From assembly GCA_024742705.1 (NCBI GenBank), contig JANSXZ010000014.1, positions 25,123 through 89,122 on the forward strand: a stretch of 64,000 nucleotides of DNA, given 5' to 3'. Below, in pieces: positions 53,783-62,608 of the stretch. Within the stretch, counting starts at the first letter, position 1, and each line of letters opens with the position of its first letter. This stretch comes from Paracoccaceae bacterium (GTDB lineage: Bacteria; Pseudomonadota; Alphaproteobacteria; Rhodobacterales; Rhodobacteraceae). Below the pieces are notes generated by a model. The model made no database searches. It saw nothing but the letters and a program-made list of their open reading frames with translations, and was not told the DNA's origin. The position numbers were made by a program, and so were the translations under genes.

Positions 53783-55537
53783 CTACGGGGTTCCAGTAGT
53801 TCCCGTTGTTGCCGCCGGTAATGATATGGACACGACCGTCTTGTAGTGCATCAAGCATTGGTCGATTCGAGACAAAAGGTCAGAGAAACCTGAAAAATCT
53901 ACGGTTGACGCGTTTGCGCGTACAACCTTCTCAGCAAAGACAACTTTCCCATAGGCGGATTCATCACCGTGATCCTTCTTTTTGTCGAAGGGTTTTCCGT
54001 CGAGGACAGTCGCCAGCAACGCAGGCTGAAAAAGATCTTCAATGTCCCTGTCTATCGGCGGTGTAACTTCGGGCACTTTAACCAGATAGAGGTTGTCGCC
54101 GAGATGGTAGAACGGATCGGTCGTTGTTTTTGAGATCTTCTTACCGCATTTCTTAGCGGCATTTTTAAAGACTTTGTCTGGCCCCCCATCGTTGTCGCAC
54201 AGGATAATCACGGGGTGCTGGAGCGGTTTGTGGACATACTTTTTGAGTATGTTTGAGTATTGTGAAACGAGAGAGGCTTGTCCTGATGCACCATGCCCCA
54301 AGTTCAACACATCACGTGTCGTTCCTGAAGGGCGAAGAAAATTGACCGAGTGTGTTGCATTTCCATCTTTCTCCTTCACCAATGAAGGAAATGATTTTGC
54401 CAAGGACCTGATAGCACATTTTAGGTAAGTGATATCAGAAATCCCTTCCGTGACGATCACGGGAGCCGAAGGCGCTACAAAGTGCTTGTACAGAAGGAAT
54501 TTTCTGTAGAGATCGACAGGTGCATGAGGCGGCTGAAATTCTCCTGCTTTGACGGCGAGACGATTTACTTGTGGCTTTCGATCTCTACGAGCTTTCACAA
54601 AATAGATGTGTGACAGCATCCCTTCCAGAGGGTTGAGACTGTCAATTGGTTCTGGAGCATCGCCCGACTTCCTGTAATAGGTGCCGGTACGGAACAGTGA
54701 GTTGCACATCGAACGAGCGGTTCGATAGTAGTCAGCATTAACGTTCGCCTTCGCGTTGACAACCAGCCCCGTCACTGTTTGTCGAGACTGACGCAAGGAC
54801 ATTCTCGTCTTACCGTCATTCAGTGTGAAGCCAGCGCGTTCGATTTGTTTGCTCAGCCGCTTACCAACTATCCATTCGCTGCCGTGAACGTTAATGGCAA
54901 TCTCAGTCGGGAAAAGCTTTTCATTCGTTGAAAACGTTAGGTCATCAGCATAACGAGTATATGTACACCTTGTGTCACGCGCCAACGCCAGCAACCGTAG
55001 ATCAAGAATGTTACCGATGAGATTTGAAATTACAGGAGAGCAAGGACTCCCTTGGGGGAGAGCATTATCGTGGCAGGCAATTTGAGCGATAATGGTCGCG
55101 ATAGCTGGGTCTAGCTTGAATGCTTTGTCGTGCAAAAAAAATCCACGCACTCGTCCAAAGTTCAAAGTACCAAAAAAATCTTCTATATCCACATTGAAGA
55201 CAAATCGACGGCGACGATGCACCTCCGCATTTGAGATAATTGTGCGATCTTTTTGAAATCCATGTGATGCGTACCAAAATCTCGGCTGGCTTTTTTGGTG
55301 TTCGGTGACGCACTCGTAAAGCAGCTCACCCAACCGCTTTTGTAACAACGAAAGCGATTTCTCTGGTGCATTGATCGTTCGCGTACCGCCGCTTTTTTTC
55401 GGGATTTCAAACGTTCGATATTTTTGGTCGCTGGGAAGTTTGTAGAGGACATAGCTTGCACCCTTCGGGGTAAACCCAAGAAGCTTGGCAAGGTCTGTTA
55501 AGTTTTTTGCACTTTGTAATTTTTCGAAGGTACTCAA
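53783..55537 (-). CDS. Retron reverse transcriptase fused to a TOPRIM domain
   Basis: 584 residues. RT palm and fingers: [57 protein letters not shown] and catalytic RYADDL (YADD 196-199). Retron-specific NAxxH motif is NAEVH (103-107) and the thumb VTG motif is VTGLVVNA (255-257). Residues about 355-460 are a TOPRIM domain: [14 protein letters not shown] (Glu364) and [10 protein letters not shown] (Asp448, Asp450), as in OLD nucleases and topoisomerases. The tail after 460 is unrecognised. RT-TOPRIM fusions occur in one group of retrons, which I recall as type I-C, where they make a single-protein defence system. An msr-msd-like RNA lies 21 bp upstream of the start. Confidence 0.88.
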   Translation of the reverse strand: MSTFEKLQSAKNLTDLAKLLGFTPKGASYVLYKLPSDQKYRTFEIPKKSGGTRTINAPEKSLSLLQKRLGELLYECVTEHQKSQPRFWYASHGFQKDRTIISNAEVHRRRRFVFNVDIEDFFGTLNFGRVRGFFLHDKAFKLDPAIATIIAQIACHDNALPQGSPCSPVISNLIGNILDLRLLALARDTRCTYTRYADDLTFSTNEKLFPTEIAINVHGSEWIVGKRLSKQIERAGFTLNDGKTRMSLRQSRQTVTGLVVNAKANVNADYYRTARSMCNSLFRTGTYYRKSGDAPEPIDSLNPLEGMLSHIYFVKARRDRKPQVNRLAVKAGEFQPPHAPVDLYRKFLLYKHFVAPSAPVIVTEGISDITYLKCAIRSLAKSFPSLVKEKDGNATHSVNFLRPSGTTRDVLNLGHGASGQASLVSQYSNILKKYVHKPLQHPVIILCDNDGGPDKVFKNAAKKCGKKISKTTTDPFYHLGDNLYLVKVPEVTPPIDRDIEDLFQPALLATVLDGKPFDKKKDHGDESAYGKVVFAEKVVRANASTVDFSGFSDLLSRIDQCLMHYKTVVSISLPAATTGTTGTP

Positions 55538-55558
55538 AATGAACTCTTGTTGTTAGGT

Positions 55559-55690
55559 GCTTACGGGCACTCTTAAGCGAGGTTTACCGATCATCAGAAA
55601 ATCGACAATACCGAAAGGAACTGAAGGTAGCAGCCTACCTACCGTTGTTGTCATTTGCCGCGATGCGCAGCAGTAAGTCTGCCCGTAAGC
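55559..55690 (-). ncRNA. Putative retron msr-msd RNA
   Basis: On the reverse strand the RNA starts and ends with perfect 11-nt complements, GCTTACGGGCA (a1, 55680-55690) and TGCCCGTAAGC (a2, 55559-55569), with 110 nt between. Inside are two stable hairpins in the msr half: TGCTGCG-CAT-CGCGGCA (55656-55672) and AGGTAG-GCTG-CTACCT (55625-55640). An imperfect hairpin follows in the msd half (55585-55610). This is the layout of retron non-coding RNAs, directly before the RT gene in the same direction. The branching G cannot be fixed by eye. Confidence 0.72.
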
Positions 55691-56052
55691 TCGCGCGAGG
55701 TTGAATGACACACACTCTAATTGCAAGTCTGTCCGGTCGATTTTGTGCAATTTTTATTCACATGAAAAACCGGAAATCACAAACACGGTCGACCATGTCT
55801 GGGTTCTGTTGGAGGATCTCAGCGAATACCTTTGAGTATCCAAGTGTTCATGATTTATTTGGATAGGAATATTGGATGGCGCGCAACACGCCTTCAACAA
55901 GTCATGTGAGTCAAAGTTGTCGCCGTCAAATCAAGGACTCGCAGCCGTTCCATGTCACTGGAAGGCTTTCACCCCACACGCGCGACCTGGAAGGCGGGAG
56001 GCATATTCTGTGAACTGCCCATGCGCAATACTCTTCGACAAAAGGTGAACCG
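55691..56052. other. Intergenic region upstream of the retron RNA
   Basis: About 360 bp between the retron RNA and the cytosine methyltransferase stop. It must contain the retron promoter (reverse strand) near 55700-55760, where AT-rich stretches lie. No protein-like frame or clear terminator is seen in it. Confidence 0.4.
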
Positions 56053-57171
56053 CTATTCCGCTGCAACGTTCATACCGTTGAGATGTTCAGCGAAATGAAT
56101 GAGGCTATCCTGAGCGAGAAGATCGCGCGCGACATTTGCAACGGCCTCAGCCAGCTTGCTGGGAACAGCGTTCCCTATTTGGCGATACTTTGCGCTTTGC
56201 CGACCAGCCAACTGGTAGGTCTCAGGAAAGGTTTGGAACCTCAGGCATTCCGCGACCGTGAGGCGGCGAAGGCGCGAAGGTGCGTATCCTTCTCTTGGCT
56301 TTTTCCCCGTCATCAGACTCTTGTGGTAGCTCTCAACAAAGCTGGGAAGCCCATCGAAGATCTCCCCCTCATCGACTATTGGCGTCTTGTTGCCCCCCAT
56401 TGAGGCCGGTAGAGTCGATGCATATCCTTTGGCTTCAAGTGGGCGTCCTGCGCCGTTGAAAAGCATTCCAGCGTAGGGAGATTTGCGCAGAACGGGCGCT
56501 TTCGCGAAAGTGATTTTTGCATTGCAAATCTCTGCGTTTCCTTCGCCCCCCGCTCGCCCCATTCGACGGATGACTTCCTGAACTGTTTCTGCGGAGTGCT
56601 TCTGCCGCTCGAGCATTGCGCACACCAACGCATCAAATGCTGCGGGCGCAAGAACGCCCCTCCGCTTGTGGATGCCGATGCAGAACACGCGCTCCCGTTT
56701 CTGCGGCACACCGAAGTCGTTAGCGGACAGCACAACCATTGTTACGTTGTAGTCTGCCGACGCACGCGCCATCACTTCATCTCTGACGCCCGACCACTTG
56801 TCTAGCTGAGCAAGTGCCTTAACGTTTTCACAGACGAAAGCTGTGGGCTTAAGCATATCCACGACATCGAAGAACGAAAGCAGGAGTTTGCTCCGCTCAT
56901 CGTTCGGGTCCATTTTCCCAGCAACGGAGAAGCCTTGGCAGGGCGGCCCCCCGAATAGCATGTCTACACCTTCATGACCTTTGAGCAGGTGCGCCTTTCC
57001 GACTAAATCGCCTTGGATAATGCGACCGGAGTGGTTTTTTTCGTAGGTCAAGCATGCGTCCCGGTCGATGTCGTTCGCAATCTGGACATCAAAGCCTGCC
57101 GAAACGAAGCCAACGTCCATACCTCCGGCCCCAGAAAAGAGTGACACAGCCGCCAGTGTGTTTTTCGTCAT
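56053..57171 (-). CDS. DNA (cytosine-5) methyltransferase of a type II R-M system
   Basis: 372 residues. SLFSGAGGMDVGF (motif I), FGGPPCQGFSVAG with the catalytic Cys (PC at 77-78, motif IV), CENVKAL (motif VI), GVPQKRERVFCIGI (motif VIII) and QIGNAVPSKLAEAV (motif X) are all present. The ATG at 57171 fits the family; an upstream ATG adds 18 unconserved residues. It methylates cytosine-C5 in the recognition site of the neighbouring endonuclease. Divergent from that gene. Confidence 0.93.
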   Translation of the reverse strand: MTKNTLAAVSLFSGAGGMDVGFVSAGFDVQIANDIDRDACLTYEKNHSGRIIQGDLVGKAHLLKGHEGVDMLFGGPPCQGFSVAGKMDPNDERSKLLLSFFDVVDMLKPTAFVCENVKALAQLDKWSGVRDEVMARASADYNVTMVVLSANDFGVPQKRERVFCIGIHKRRGVLAPAAFDALVCAMLERQKHSAETVQEVIRRMGRAGGEGNAEICNAKITFAKAPVLRKSPYAGMLFNGAGRPLEAKGYASTLPASMGGNKTPIVDEGEIFDGLPSFVESYHKSLMTGKKPREGYAPSRLRRLTVAECLRFQTFPETYQLAGRQSAKYRQIGNAVPSKLAEAVANVARDLLAQDSLIHFAEHLNGMNVAAE

Positions 57172-57413
57172 AGTGTTCTCCCTTGGCGCTACAAGCGAGT
57201 GTGTCGCAGAGCTTTTGTTGCACAAAACCTAGGTGATTTAGCGCCCTCAGTAAATGACGAAACCACGATCTCAAGCGCCCGATGTTCCGCAAAAGTTCTC
57301 TCAAAGCGCTCAACATGCGCCGAACGAACGAAAAAAATCTCGTGAGTTCTTGAATGAGTTGTACAGAGAGTCCATCTTGAAGCTCAGACTTAAACTCAAG
57401 AAAGGCCCCTGTA

Positions 57414-58502
57414 ATGTCCAATAACGTTTTGGCAGACGATATGAAAGCCCGCATCGAAGCTTCACTTGCGGCAGCAAGGGAAATGAACCCGAAGGAGCAT
57501 GGCCTCGATGCGTCACTCGCACAGGCATGTGTCGACCTCGTAGAGAGCGGGAAAGAGACGGCACGAATGGTAGCGCTGACGAACCTCGCGGGAACTGCTG
57601 TGGACCCCAACATCGAACCAGATATCTTGCAGGTGCAGCACGGTGGGGTTGATTTTCGCTCGCTTTACAAGAGGGCCACACGGCCCGTACTGGTTCAAAT
57701 GGCTGCCGATGCCGAGGTTAAGTGGTCGCCCTCGGCTGACCCCTACGTATCGAACCCATATCGTGAAGAGCGAGTGGATGACGATTGGGTGCAGCGGCGC
57801 AACAACAAGCTGTCAGGCGCCGAGGAACTAAACTTCATTTTGCACCAAACGAAAGACGACCCTGCGATTGCCGGGAACGTGCTGACATGGCTCCTCTACC
57901 AGGAAGTGTCGCGGCTGGAGTCCCAGAAGATCGAATACCGGATTCCTCCGCGCCTCACGGTGCAAGCCGTCTCAAGCGTGCTTACCCAGTGGCTCAACGG
58001 TGGAGCTGGGGGCAAACGTCTGGAAACGGCATCCGTAGCCATTCTGCGTCATGTTGGCGAAAAGCTTGGTGGCATGTGGGATAAAGTGACCAGCCACCAC
58101 GTTAACGACCCCACCCCCTATGATGCACTCTGCATGTCAGGGCAGACCGTGCATACCGTAGCAGAGGTCAAAGATCAGGCAGTAGTTAGGCACTTTGTCG
58201 AAAACCTCGCCGACCAGATGGTCGAACACAATGCAGAGCGCGGCCTTCTTCTGACGCGAGAAAAATGGCTCCCTGACGGCGACGAAAAAATAGAGATCGA
58301 CCAGTATCTGAACGAGCGCAATCTCCTTGGCCTGCGTATTCAGGTGCTCGACTTCGATCAAGCACTGGTCGCATGGCTTCCTCTGATCGACTCTGATGAC
58401 GGAGCATTGCCCAAGTTTCTGCGCCAGTTGACGAACGAACTCGACAAGCATGGAGAGTTAGCTGACCGGACAGCACTGGCGGCAATCCTGCGAGACATCT
58501 AA
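57414..58502 (+). CDS. Putative type II restriction endonuclease
   Basis: 362 residues. VDFRSLYKRATRPVLVQMA and VKWSPSADPYVSNPYREERVDDDW in the N-terminal part, and PTPYDALC ... TVHTVAEVKDQAVV near 225-245, whose Asp and ExK spacing suits a PD-(D/E)xK nuclease. I associate this pattern with the SacI-type family but cannot confirm that. Its place between the methylase and a C-protein makes the role clear even if the specificity is not. 242 bp separates it from the divergent methylase. Confidence 0.72.
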   Translation: MSNNVLADDMKARIEASLAAAREMNPKEHGLDASLAQACVDLVESGKETARMVALTNLAGTAVDPNIEPDILQVQHGGVDFRSLYKRATRPVLVQMAADAEVKWSPSADPYVSNPYREERVDDDWVQRRNNKLSGAEELNFILHQTKDDPAIAGNVLTWLLYQEVSRLESQKIEYRIPPRLTVQAVSSVLTQWLNGGAGGKRLETASVAILRHVGEKLGGMWDKVTSHHVNDPTPYDALCMSGQTVHTVAEVKDQAVVRHFVENLADQMVEHNAERGLLLTREKWLPDGDEKIEIDQYLNERNLLGLRIQVLDFDQALVAWLPLIDSDDGALPKFLRQLTNELDKHGELADRTALAAILRDI

Positions 58503-58554
58503 CGCATACTATCCCTTTGAGGCGCCAGTATTCAGCCGACGCCTCCAACGAATT

Positions 58555-58764
58555 TCATTGCACGCCACCTTTGATGGCGCGCCTTGCTTCTTCGAGTGCC
58601 TTGGACCCCTTGACCCATTGCCACGGCGTGCGCGGCTTACGAGCTTTTGCGAGTTCGGGGTTCGCCTTGGCGTCGCTGGCGGCGGCGCGGAGGCGTTCGC
58701 GGGCCTCGCGCGGGTCGATCTTGAGTTCGTCACAGATGGCCTTGAGCGTCACGATGTCGGTCAT
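58555..58764 (-). CDS. Small conserved-type protein of the integrative element
   Basis: 69 residues (MTDIVTLKAICDELKIDPREARERLRAAASDAKANPELAKARKPRTPWQWVKGSKALEEARRAIKGGVQ). Short helices, a helix-turn-helix-like start and a basic middle suggest nucleic-acid binding. An AGGAGAT site precedes the ATG. It is higher in GC than the R-M genes around it. Unknown function. Confidence 0.6.
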   Translation of the reverse strand: MTDIVTLKAICDELKIDPREARERLRAAASDAKANPELAKARKPRTPWQWVKGSKALEEARRAIKGGVQ

Positions 58765-58829
58765 TTCGATCTCCTAAGTTGCTGATGAAGATCGATAAGA
58801 CGCAAGATCGGAGCATGTCAGGGATAACC

Positions 58830-59048
58830 CTAGTTCGGCTTGAAGATTTCCGAGACGTCCACGCCGAGGGCCTTTGCGATGCGTTCGACCACCAAGATCG
58901 ACGGGTTGCGCTTCCCGGTTTCGACGCCGCTCAGGTAGGTCTGGTGAATGTCAGCGCGATGGGCGACCTCTTCTTGCGAAAGGTCCTTCTCCCTCCTGAT
59001 CCTCTGGATATTTCTCGAAACGCGCGATTGAATTGACATGCGCGGCAT
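58830..59048 (-). CDS. Controller (C) protein of the R-M system
   Basis: 72 residues of the XRE helix-turn-helix family: NIQRIRREKDLSQEEVAHRADIHQTYLSGVETGKRNPSILVVERIAKALGVDVSEIF. Length and form are those of C-proteins, which bind C-boxes to delay endonuclease expression after entry into a new host. A GACTATAAGTC C-box lies 30 bp upstream of its start, so autoregulation is expected. An alternative start is MSIQSR at 59039. Confidence 0.82.
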   Translation of the reverse strand: MPRMSIQSRVSRNIQRIRREKDLSQEEVAHRADIHQTYLSGVETGKRNPSILVVERIAKALGVDVSEIFKPN

Positions 59049-59077
59049 GGCGCGTGACGGTCAGGCTTTCAACCATA

Positions 59078-59088
59078 GACTATAAGTC
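59078..59088. promoter_or_regulatory. C-box upstream of the controller gene
   Basis: GACTATAAGTC, whose reverse complement GACTTATAGTC matches the published C-box consensus as I recall it. A partial second unit (GACTTA at 59095-59100) follows, as in two-site C operators. Confidence 0.7.
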
Positions 59089-59139
59089 ATATTCGACTTA
59101 GGCTCGCGGAAGGCCCGAAGTCACTGGCGACATTCAAGA

Positions 59140-59478
59140 ATGCAGGAAGAGGCAGGGGGACGTGCGCCCTCGTGGTTGACTCATAGTCTATCTGATGACG
59201 CGAGGGCCGTCCTGTCGCCTGAGACCCTCCTGTTGCCCAATCATGTCTTGGATTTCATCGACCGACACGCGGTGACGCACGGCGTCTACGGCTGGTGGTT
59301 CGACAAGCGCCTGCCTCTGGTGCCGAGGGACGGGTGCATCGAGCGTGACGGAAAGCATCTGCTCTACATTGGCATCGCGCCCCCTAAAGACCGGCCAGTT
59401 CGGCGGGGTGCGCCGACGCCCGTGAAAAGCCGCCTTTGGCGCAATCACCTGCGGGGCACGGGGGGAGGCGTTTTTTAA
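59140..59478 (+). pseudogene. Truncated GIY-YIG-type protein
   Basis: About 112 residues. THGVYGWWFDKRLPL and KHLLYIGIAPPKD are the GIY and YIG parts of the fold, followed by KSRLWRNHLRG, which is typical of GIY-YIG-like proteins in genomic islands. Family members continue for another 60-100 residues with a conserved LRLxLGxLL block that is absent here; the frame ends GTGGGVF at a homopolymer-rich place (GGGGGGAGGCGTTTTTT), suggesting a frameshift. Start uncertain. Confidence 0.5.
59178..59188. promoter_or_regulatory. Second C-box-like palindrome
   Basis: GACTCATAGTC, 100 bp from the first C-box on the far side of the controller promoter. It may be a chance match or a further C-protein site acting on the rightward gene that begins near here. 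Confidence 0.4.
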
Positions 59479-59659
59479 ACGGCGCGCACCCTGCGGGCAG
59501 ACGAGGCGTCATATCGACTGCTGAGACTTTCGGCGCTGAGCCGCTGCCGCCCTCGAATTGAAGATGCTCAAGCTTCTCATCTTTCTCACCGATTTCGTGA
59601 CAACCTTGGATTTCGATGTTGCTCACGATATTTCTGAGAAAGTTGATCAGCTTGAGCAT
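59384..59659 (-). CDS. Doubtful small gene after the RepA-type helicase
   Basis: 91 residues, beginning MLKLINFLRNIVSNIEIQGCHEIGEKDEKLEHLQFEGG. The first 60 residues look protein-like; the C-terminal 30 are antisense to the GIY-YIG remnant. ATG at 59659 lies inside the 3' end of the helicase gene. No homology recognised, so existence is uncertain. Confidence 0.3.
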   Translation of the reverse strand: MLKLINFLRNIVSNIEIQGCHEIGEKDEKLEHLQFEGGSGSAPKVSAVDMTPRLPAGCAPFKKRLPPCPAGDCAKGGFSRASAHPAELAGL

Positions 59660-59667
59660 CTTCGCTT

Positions 59668-60639
59668 CTAGGACTCGGCGAGTTTCCAAATCCACGTCTT
59701 GCCCTTCTTCTCGGATTTGACGCCCGCCTCGCGCTTTGCCCGGTTCAGCGTCGGGCGCGAGATTTCGGCGTCAGCGGCCTTTATGAAAAGCTCCGCCGAG
59801 GGCATTGGCCCTTTTGCCAGCACCTCGCGCAAGAACTCGACGGCCCGCACTTCCTCGCTCTTGCCGTCCGGACCTTGCCGCTCAAGGTCATCGGCTGAAT
59901 AGTGAGTGTTGCCGCGCCATTCGATCACCGCCATGCCCTTAGGCTGCGCCACGATCTCGTAGACAAAGCTCTGCGGCTTCGCGCCGATGTTGTTCTTGAC
60001 CTGTGCGAGGATGCGCAGGTTTTCGTTCTCAGGGTGCTTGGCGACTGCCAGCGCCGTGCGCGCCACGCCGATCACGTCGATTGAGCCGACGCCCCGGTAT
60101 ATGGCCTTGCCCTTGCCGCCCTTCGTCCAGTGCCGGATAGCGATGACCGCCGGTCCGTATTCCTTGAACAGCTTATCGAGCTGGTGCAGCGCCGCGCGGA
60201 TCGAGGTCGGTTTTCCGAGGTCCACTTTGTCCGACAAGAAGGAATAGAGGGTGTCGATCACCACGAGGTCCGGCGTGTGGTCTTCCAGTTCCCGTCGAAG
60301 ACGTCTTTGCCCCTTGTCGTCGAACACGATGAAGTCGGCTAGGACGCGGACCCTTTTCAGGTCCGCCCCCATTTGCTCCATGCGCGGCCTGATCGTGTCG
60401 GCGGCATCGTCCTCTGAACTGATGTAGAGGACGTTACCCTTCGAGACCCGCGACCCATCGGGCAGCTTTGCGCCCCGCGTCACAAGCGCGGCGATGTGCA
60501 TACACAGATAGGATTTCCCGAGTTCAGGGTCGCCTTCGAGGATCGTGGTCTTCTCGTATGGGATCAAAGGTTTCCAGAGCCAGTCGATCTCTTTGGCTTC
60601 GATCTCGGCGAGCGTGCGGAACGTGTCGTCGGTCTTCAT
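59668..60639 (-). CDS. RepA-type AAA ATPase / hexameric helicase
   Basis: 323 residues. TTILEGDPELGKSYLCMHIAALVTRG is a Walker A of the RecA/RepA (KaiC-DnaB-like) type, and PDLVVIDTLYSFL Walker B; AVIAIRHWTKGGKGKAIYRGVGSIDVIGVARTALAVA is a further conserved part. The C-terminal 70 residues form a winged-helix-like segment (PMPSAELFIKAADAEISRPTLNRAKREAGVKSEKKGKTWIW). Such proteins serve as replicative helicases of RSF1010-like plasmids and P4-like elements. It overlaps the primase gene by four bases. Confidence 0.85.
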   Translation of the reverse strand: MKTDDTFRTLAEIEAKEIDWLWKPLIPYEKTTILEGDPELGKSYLCMHIAALVTRGAKLPDGSRVSKGNVLYISSEDDAADTIRPRMEQMGADLKRVRVLADFIVFDDKGQRRLRRELEDHTPDLVVIDTLYSFLSDKVDLGKPTSIRAALHQLDKLFKEYGPAVIAIRHWTKGGKGKAIYRGVGSIDVIGVARTALAVAKHPENENLRILAQVKNNIGAKPQSFVYEIVAQPKGMAVIEWRGNTHYSADDLERQGPDGKSEEVRAVEFLREVLAKGPMPSAELFIKAADAEISRPTLNRAKREAGVKSEKKGKTWIWKLAES

Positions 60640-61607
60640 TTCGTGGCCCCCACTCTCGCGATGATGCGTGAAATCTCAGTTTCTAGCGCAACGGGGTCCG
60701 CGCCGTGTTTGTCGCGGAAATACGGGCTGGTCCAGATCACGCTGGCGATCTCGTCGAGAGTTGCGCCCGCCTCGTGCAGGCCCGCGACCATCGCAAATAC
60801 CCTGTCGGATCGATTTGAAGCCAGCACGTCATTGTGCCGGATTAGGTGGCGCGTGGATGTGTTCAGTTTGGAGCGATGTTTTTTCAGGACTGCGAGACGA
60901 TCATGAGCGTTGGGGTTCATGTCCAACGGCTCAATATCCCCCACCGCAACGCCATCTTTCCCCGTCAGCAGCCTTGGGCGAGTGGTGATCGGTTTCGGGT
61001 CGAAATGCACGAGCGGGATGAACGGCGTGTCATACTCCGGCTTGTGGTTGAACGATCCCGGCAGCCGCAGCAACTTGTTGGGTGCGTTCCCGCCCTTGTC
61101 GCCGCCGTGGCGATACGCCAGTGCCTTTGAAAACGCCTGTGCTTCTGATGGTGGATGCAGGCGGTCCCAAAACCAAAGCGCCTGAGTGTTCCCCGGAGAC
61201 GTCTTCCAGACAATCGACGGCTTCGGGTCGAAGGCGAAGGGGTCGGCCTTGTCCACGTCGCACCAGCCTAACCGCGTCATCAGAACCCCGCCGACTTTCC
61301 GGCTCGGACGTGCATAGACATTGGAGCTGAAGTACTGGTCGAAACTGTGGCGGTCGTAACGCAACAGGATTGCCTGAATTGCGGTGGAGTTGCCAAGTTC
61401 GAAGAACCTATCACGCATTTTGCTCGTCCCTTTCTTTCGAAAGCAAACATTGACGAACAGAGGCTGGTTCGAATGTCTGGGTCGGTCCCATATTTTCTCA
61501 AGAAGCCGCGATTGAGCGCGCGTGACTTGGTGCTCCGTTGCCCAATCGGACATCAGAGCCGAGTATCTGTCTGTAATTCTCTTGTTTCTCATTTTCGTAG
61601 CTTTCAT
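60636..61607 (-). CDS. Primase-type replication protein
   Basis: 323 residues. WCDVDKADPFAFDPKPSIVWKTSPGNTQALWFWDRLHPPSEAQAFSKALAYRHGGDKGGNAPNKLLRLPGSFNHKPEY has the Asp-containing, RLPGSFNHK layout of the RepB/AEP primase-like family found in plasmids and integrative elements. The C-terminal DRVFAMVAGLHEAGATLDEIASVIWTSPYFRDKHG is a helical tail. With the overlapping helicase gene it forms a self-replication module active after excision. Start may be MRNKRI a few codons in. Confidence 0.75.
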   Translation of the reverse strand: MKATKMRNKRITDRYSALMSDWATEHQVTRAQSRLLEKIWDRPRHSNQPLFVNVCFRKKGTSKMRDRFFELGNSTAIQAILLRYDRHSFDQYFSSNVYARPSRKVGGVLMTRLGWCDVDKADPFAFDPKPSIVWKTSPGNTQALWFWDRLHPPSEAQAFSKALAYRHGGDKGGNAPNKLLRLPGSFNHKPEYDTPFIPLVHFDPKPITTRPRLLTGKDGVAVGDIEPLDMNPNAHDRLAVLKKHRSKLNTSTRHLIRHNDVLASNRSDRVFAMVAGLHEAGATLDEIASVIWTSPYFRDKHGADPVALETEISRIIARVGATK

Positions 61608-61677
61608 TCAGGCAGACCACGAAGCGCACGCGAAAGCGCGTGGCTGGGCCGTGGATGCTGTTGGGGGAGTTCGCCGA

Positions 61678-61902
61678 TCAGTATTCGGCGTAATGCGTGC
61701 GGGCGCGCTCGGCGTCGCGCTCAGCGAGCCAGTCCTCGATCTCGGACATGAACCACGCGACGGTGGTGCCCCCAGGACGGGCGCGCCGAGGGAAGCGACC
61801 ACGGGCCTCCCAGCGCAGCAGGGTCGTGTTGCTCACGTTGATGCCGAGGCGCTTGAGGTCAGCGCGGGTGGCCAAGGTCTTGCGACCGTCTTCGATTTTC
61901 AT
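61678..61902 (-). CDS. AlpA-family excisionase/regulator
   Basis: 74 residues: MKIEDGRKTLATRADLKRLGINVSNTTLLRWEARGRFPRRARPGGTTVAWFMSEIEDWLAERDAERA. This is a MerR-like winged helix of the AlpA type, which serves as directionality factor or activator of the integrase in P4-like elements. AAGGAA lies before the ATG at 61902; the longer frame begins with TTG. Confidence 0.85.
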   Translation of the reverse strand: MKIEDGRKTLATRADLKRLGINVSNTTLLRWEARGRFPRRARPGGTTVAWFMSEIEDWLAERDAERARTHYAEY

Positions 61903-62008
61903 GTTGGTTTCCTTCAACTTGGGGTGAAGGAATGCGCATTCCGTCTTCTCAGCCGATGGTCAGAAGGTAGCGGATGCGGGTGCGACAAAAAATTTGAAGG
62001 AAATCAGT

Positions 62009-62608
62009 TCATTTTTCGATTGGATTTTTGCGCCGTCCAGCTTTGGCCAAGTCGTCACGCCCCGTAATCTCGATGGCGCGCTTGCGGGCTTCTTTGAATG
62101 CGAGGTCGGACAAACGGGAGAACCTAACTTTGGCGTCGCGCTTCAATGTTTCGACCGGTGGTATTTTTTGTTCTGGGTCCGAGAAGATTGCCACCAGCCA
62201 ATCAAGGCACTGGTTCTTTGCCAACTGGGTTGGGGACGTCGGCTGAATTTCCTTGCCGCGAACCCATCGCCGCAATTGTTCAATGTGAATTTTACACCGG
62301 ACAGGTTCGTTCATGCCTTGGTGAAAAACGAGGTCATCTCGCAGGATAAACCGGAAAAACTCTTGGTCTGCATCCTGTGGTCGTAGGTCGCCGCTGTGCT
62401 TGAAGTCGAGAGTGTGCCAATGCGCGCTTACATCCCCGGACCGCAGCGCATTTCGTAGAATCGCAAGCACCTCGCGATGCTCCGGGCTTTTGGGGTCTTC
62501 GCCGCAATCATCACGCCACGCATCATTGAAGATTTCGCGCCCAACGACTTCGAACGCCCCTCTCGGGCCTTCAAATGGATTTGCGTTGGCGAGGTGCGAT
62601 TTCGTCAT
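62009..62608 (-). CDS. Unknown protein overlapping the integrase 3' end
   Basis: 199 residues (MTKSHLANANPFEGPRGAFEVVGREIFNDAWRDDCGEDPKSPEHREVLAILRNALRSGDV...). Mixed helical and charged, with no recognised domain. Its start lies 38 bp inside the integrase gene in another frame, and the two are read in the same direction, so they are probably one transcript. Hypothetical proteins in this place are common in integrative elements. Confidence 0.6.
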   Translation of the reverse strand: MTKSHLANANPFEGPRGAFEVVGREIFNDAWRDDCGEDPKSPEHREVLAILRNALRSGDVSAHWHTLDFKHSGDLRPQDADQEFFRFILRDDLVFHQGMNEPVRCKIHIEQLRRWVRGKEIQPTSPTQLAKNQCLDWLVAIFSDPEQKIPPVETLKRDAKVRFSRLSDLAFKEARKRAIEITGRDDLAKAGRRKNPIEK

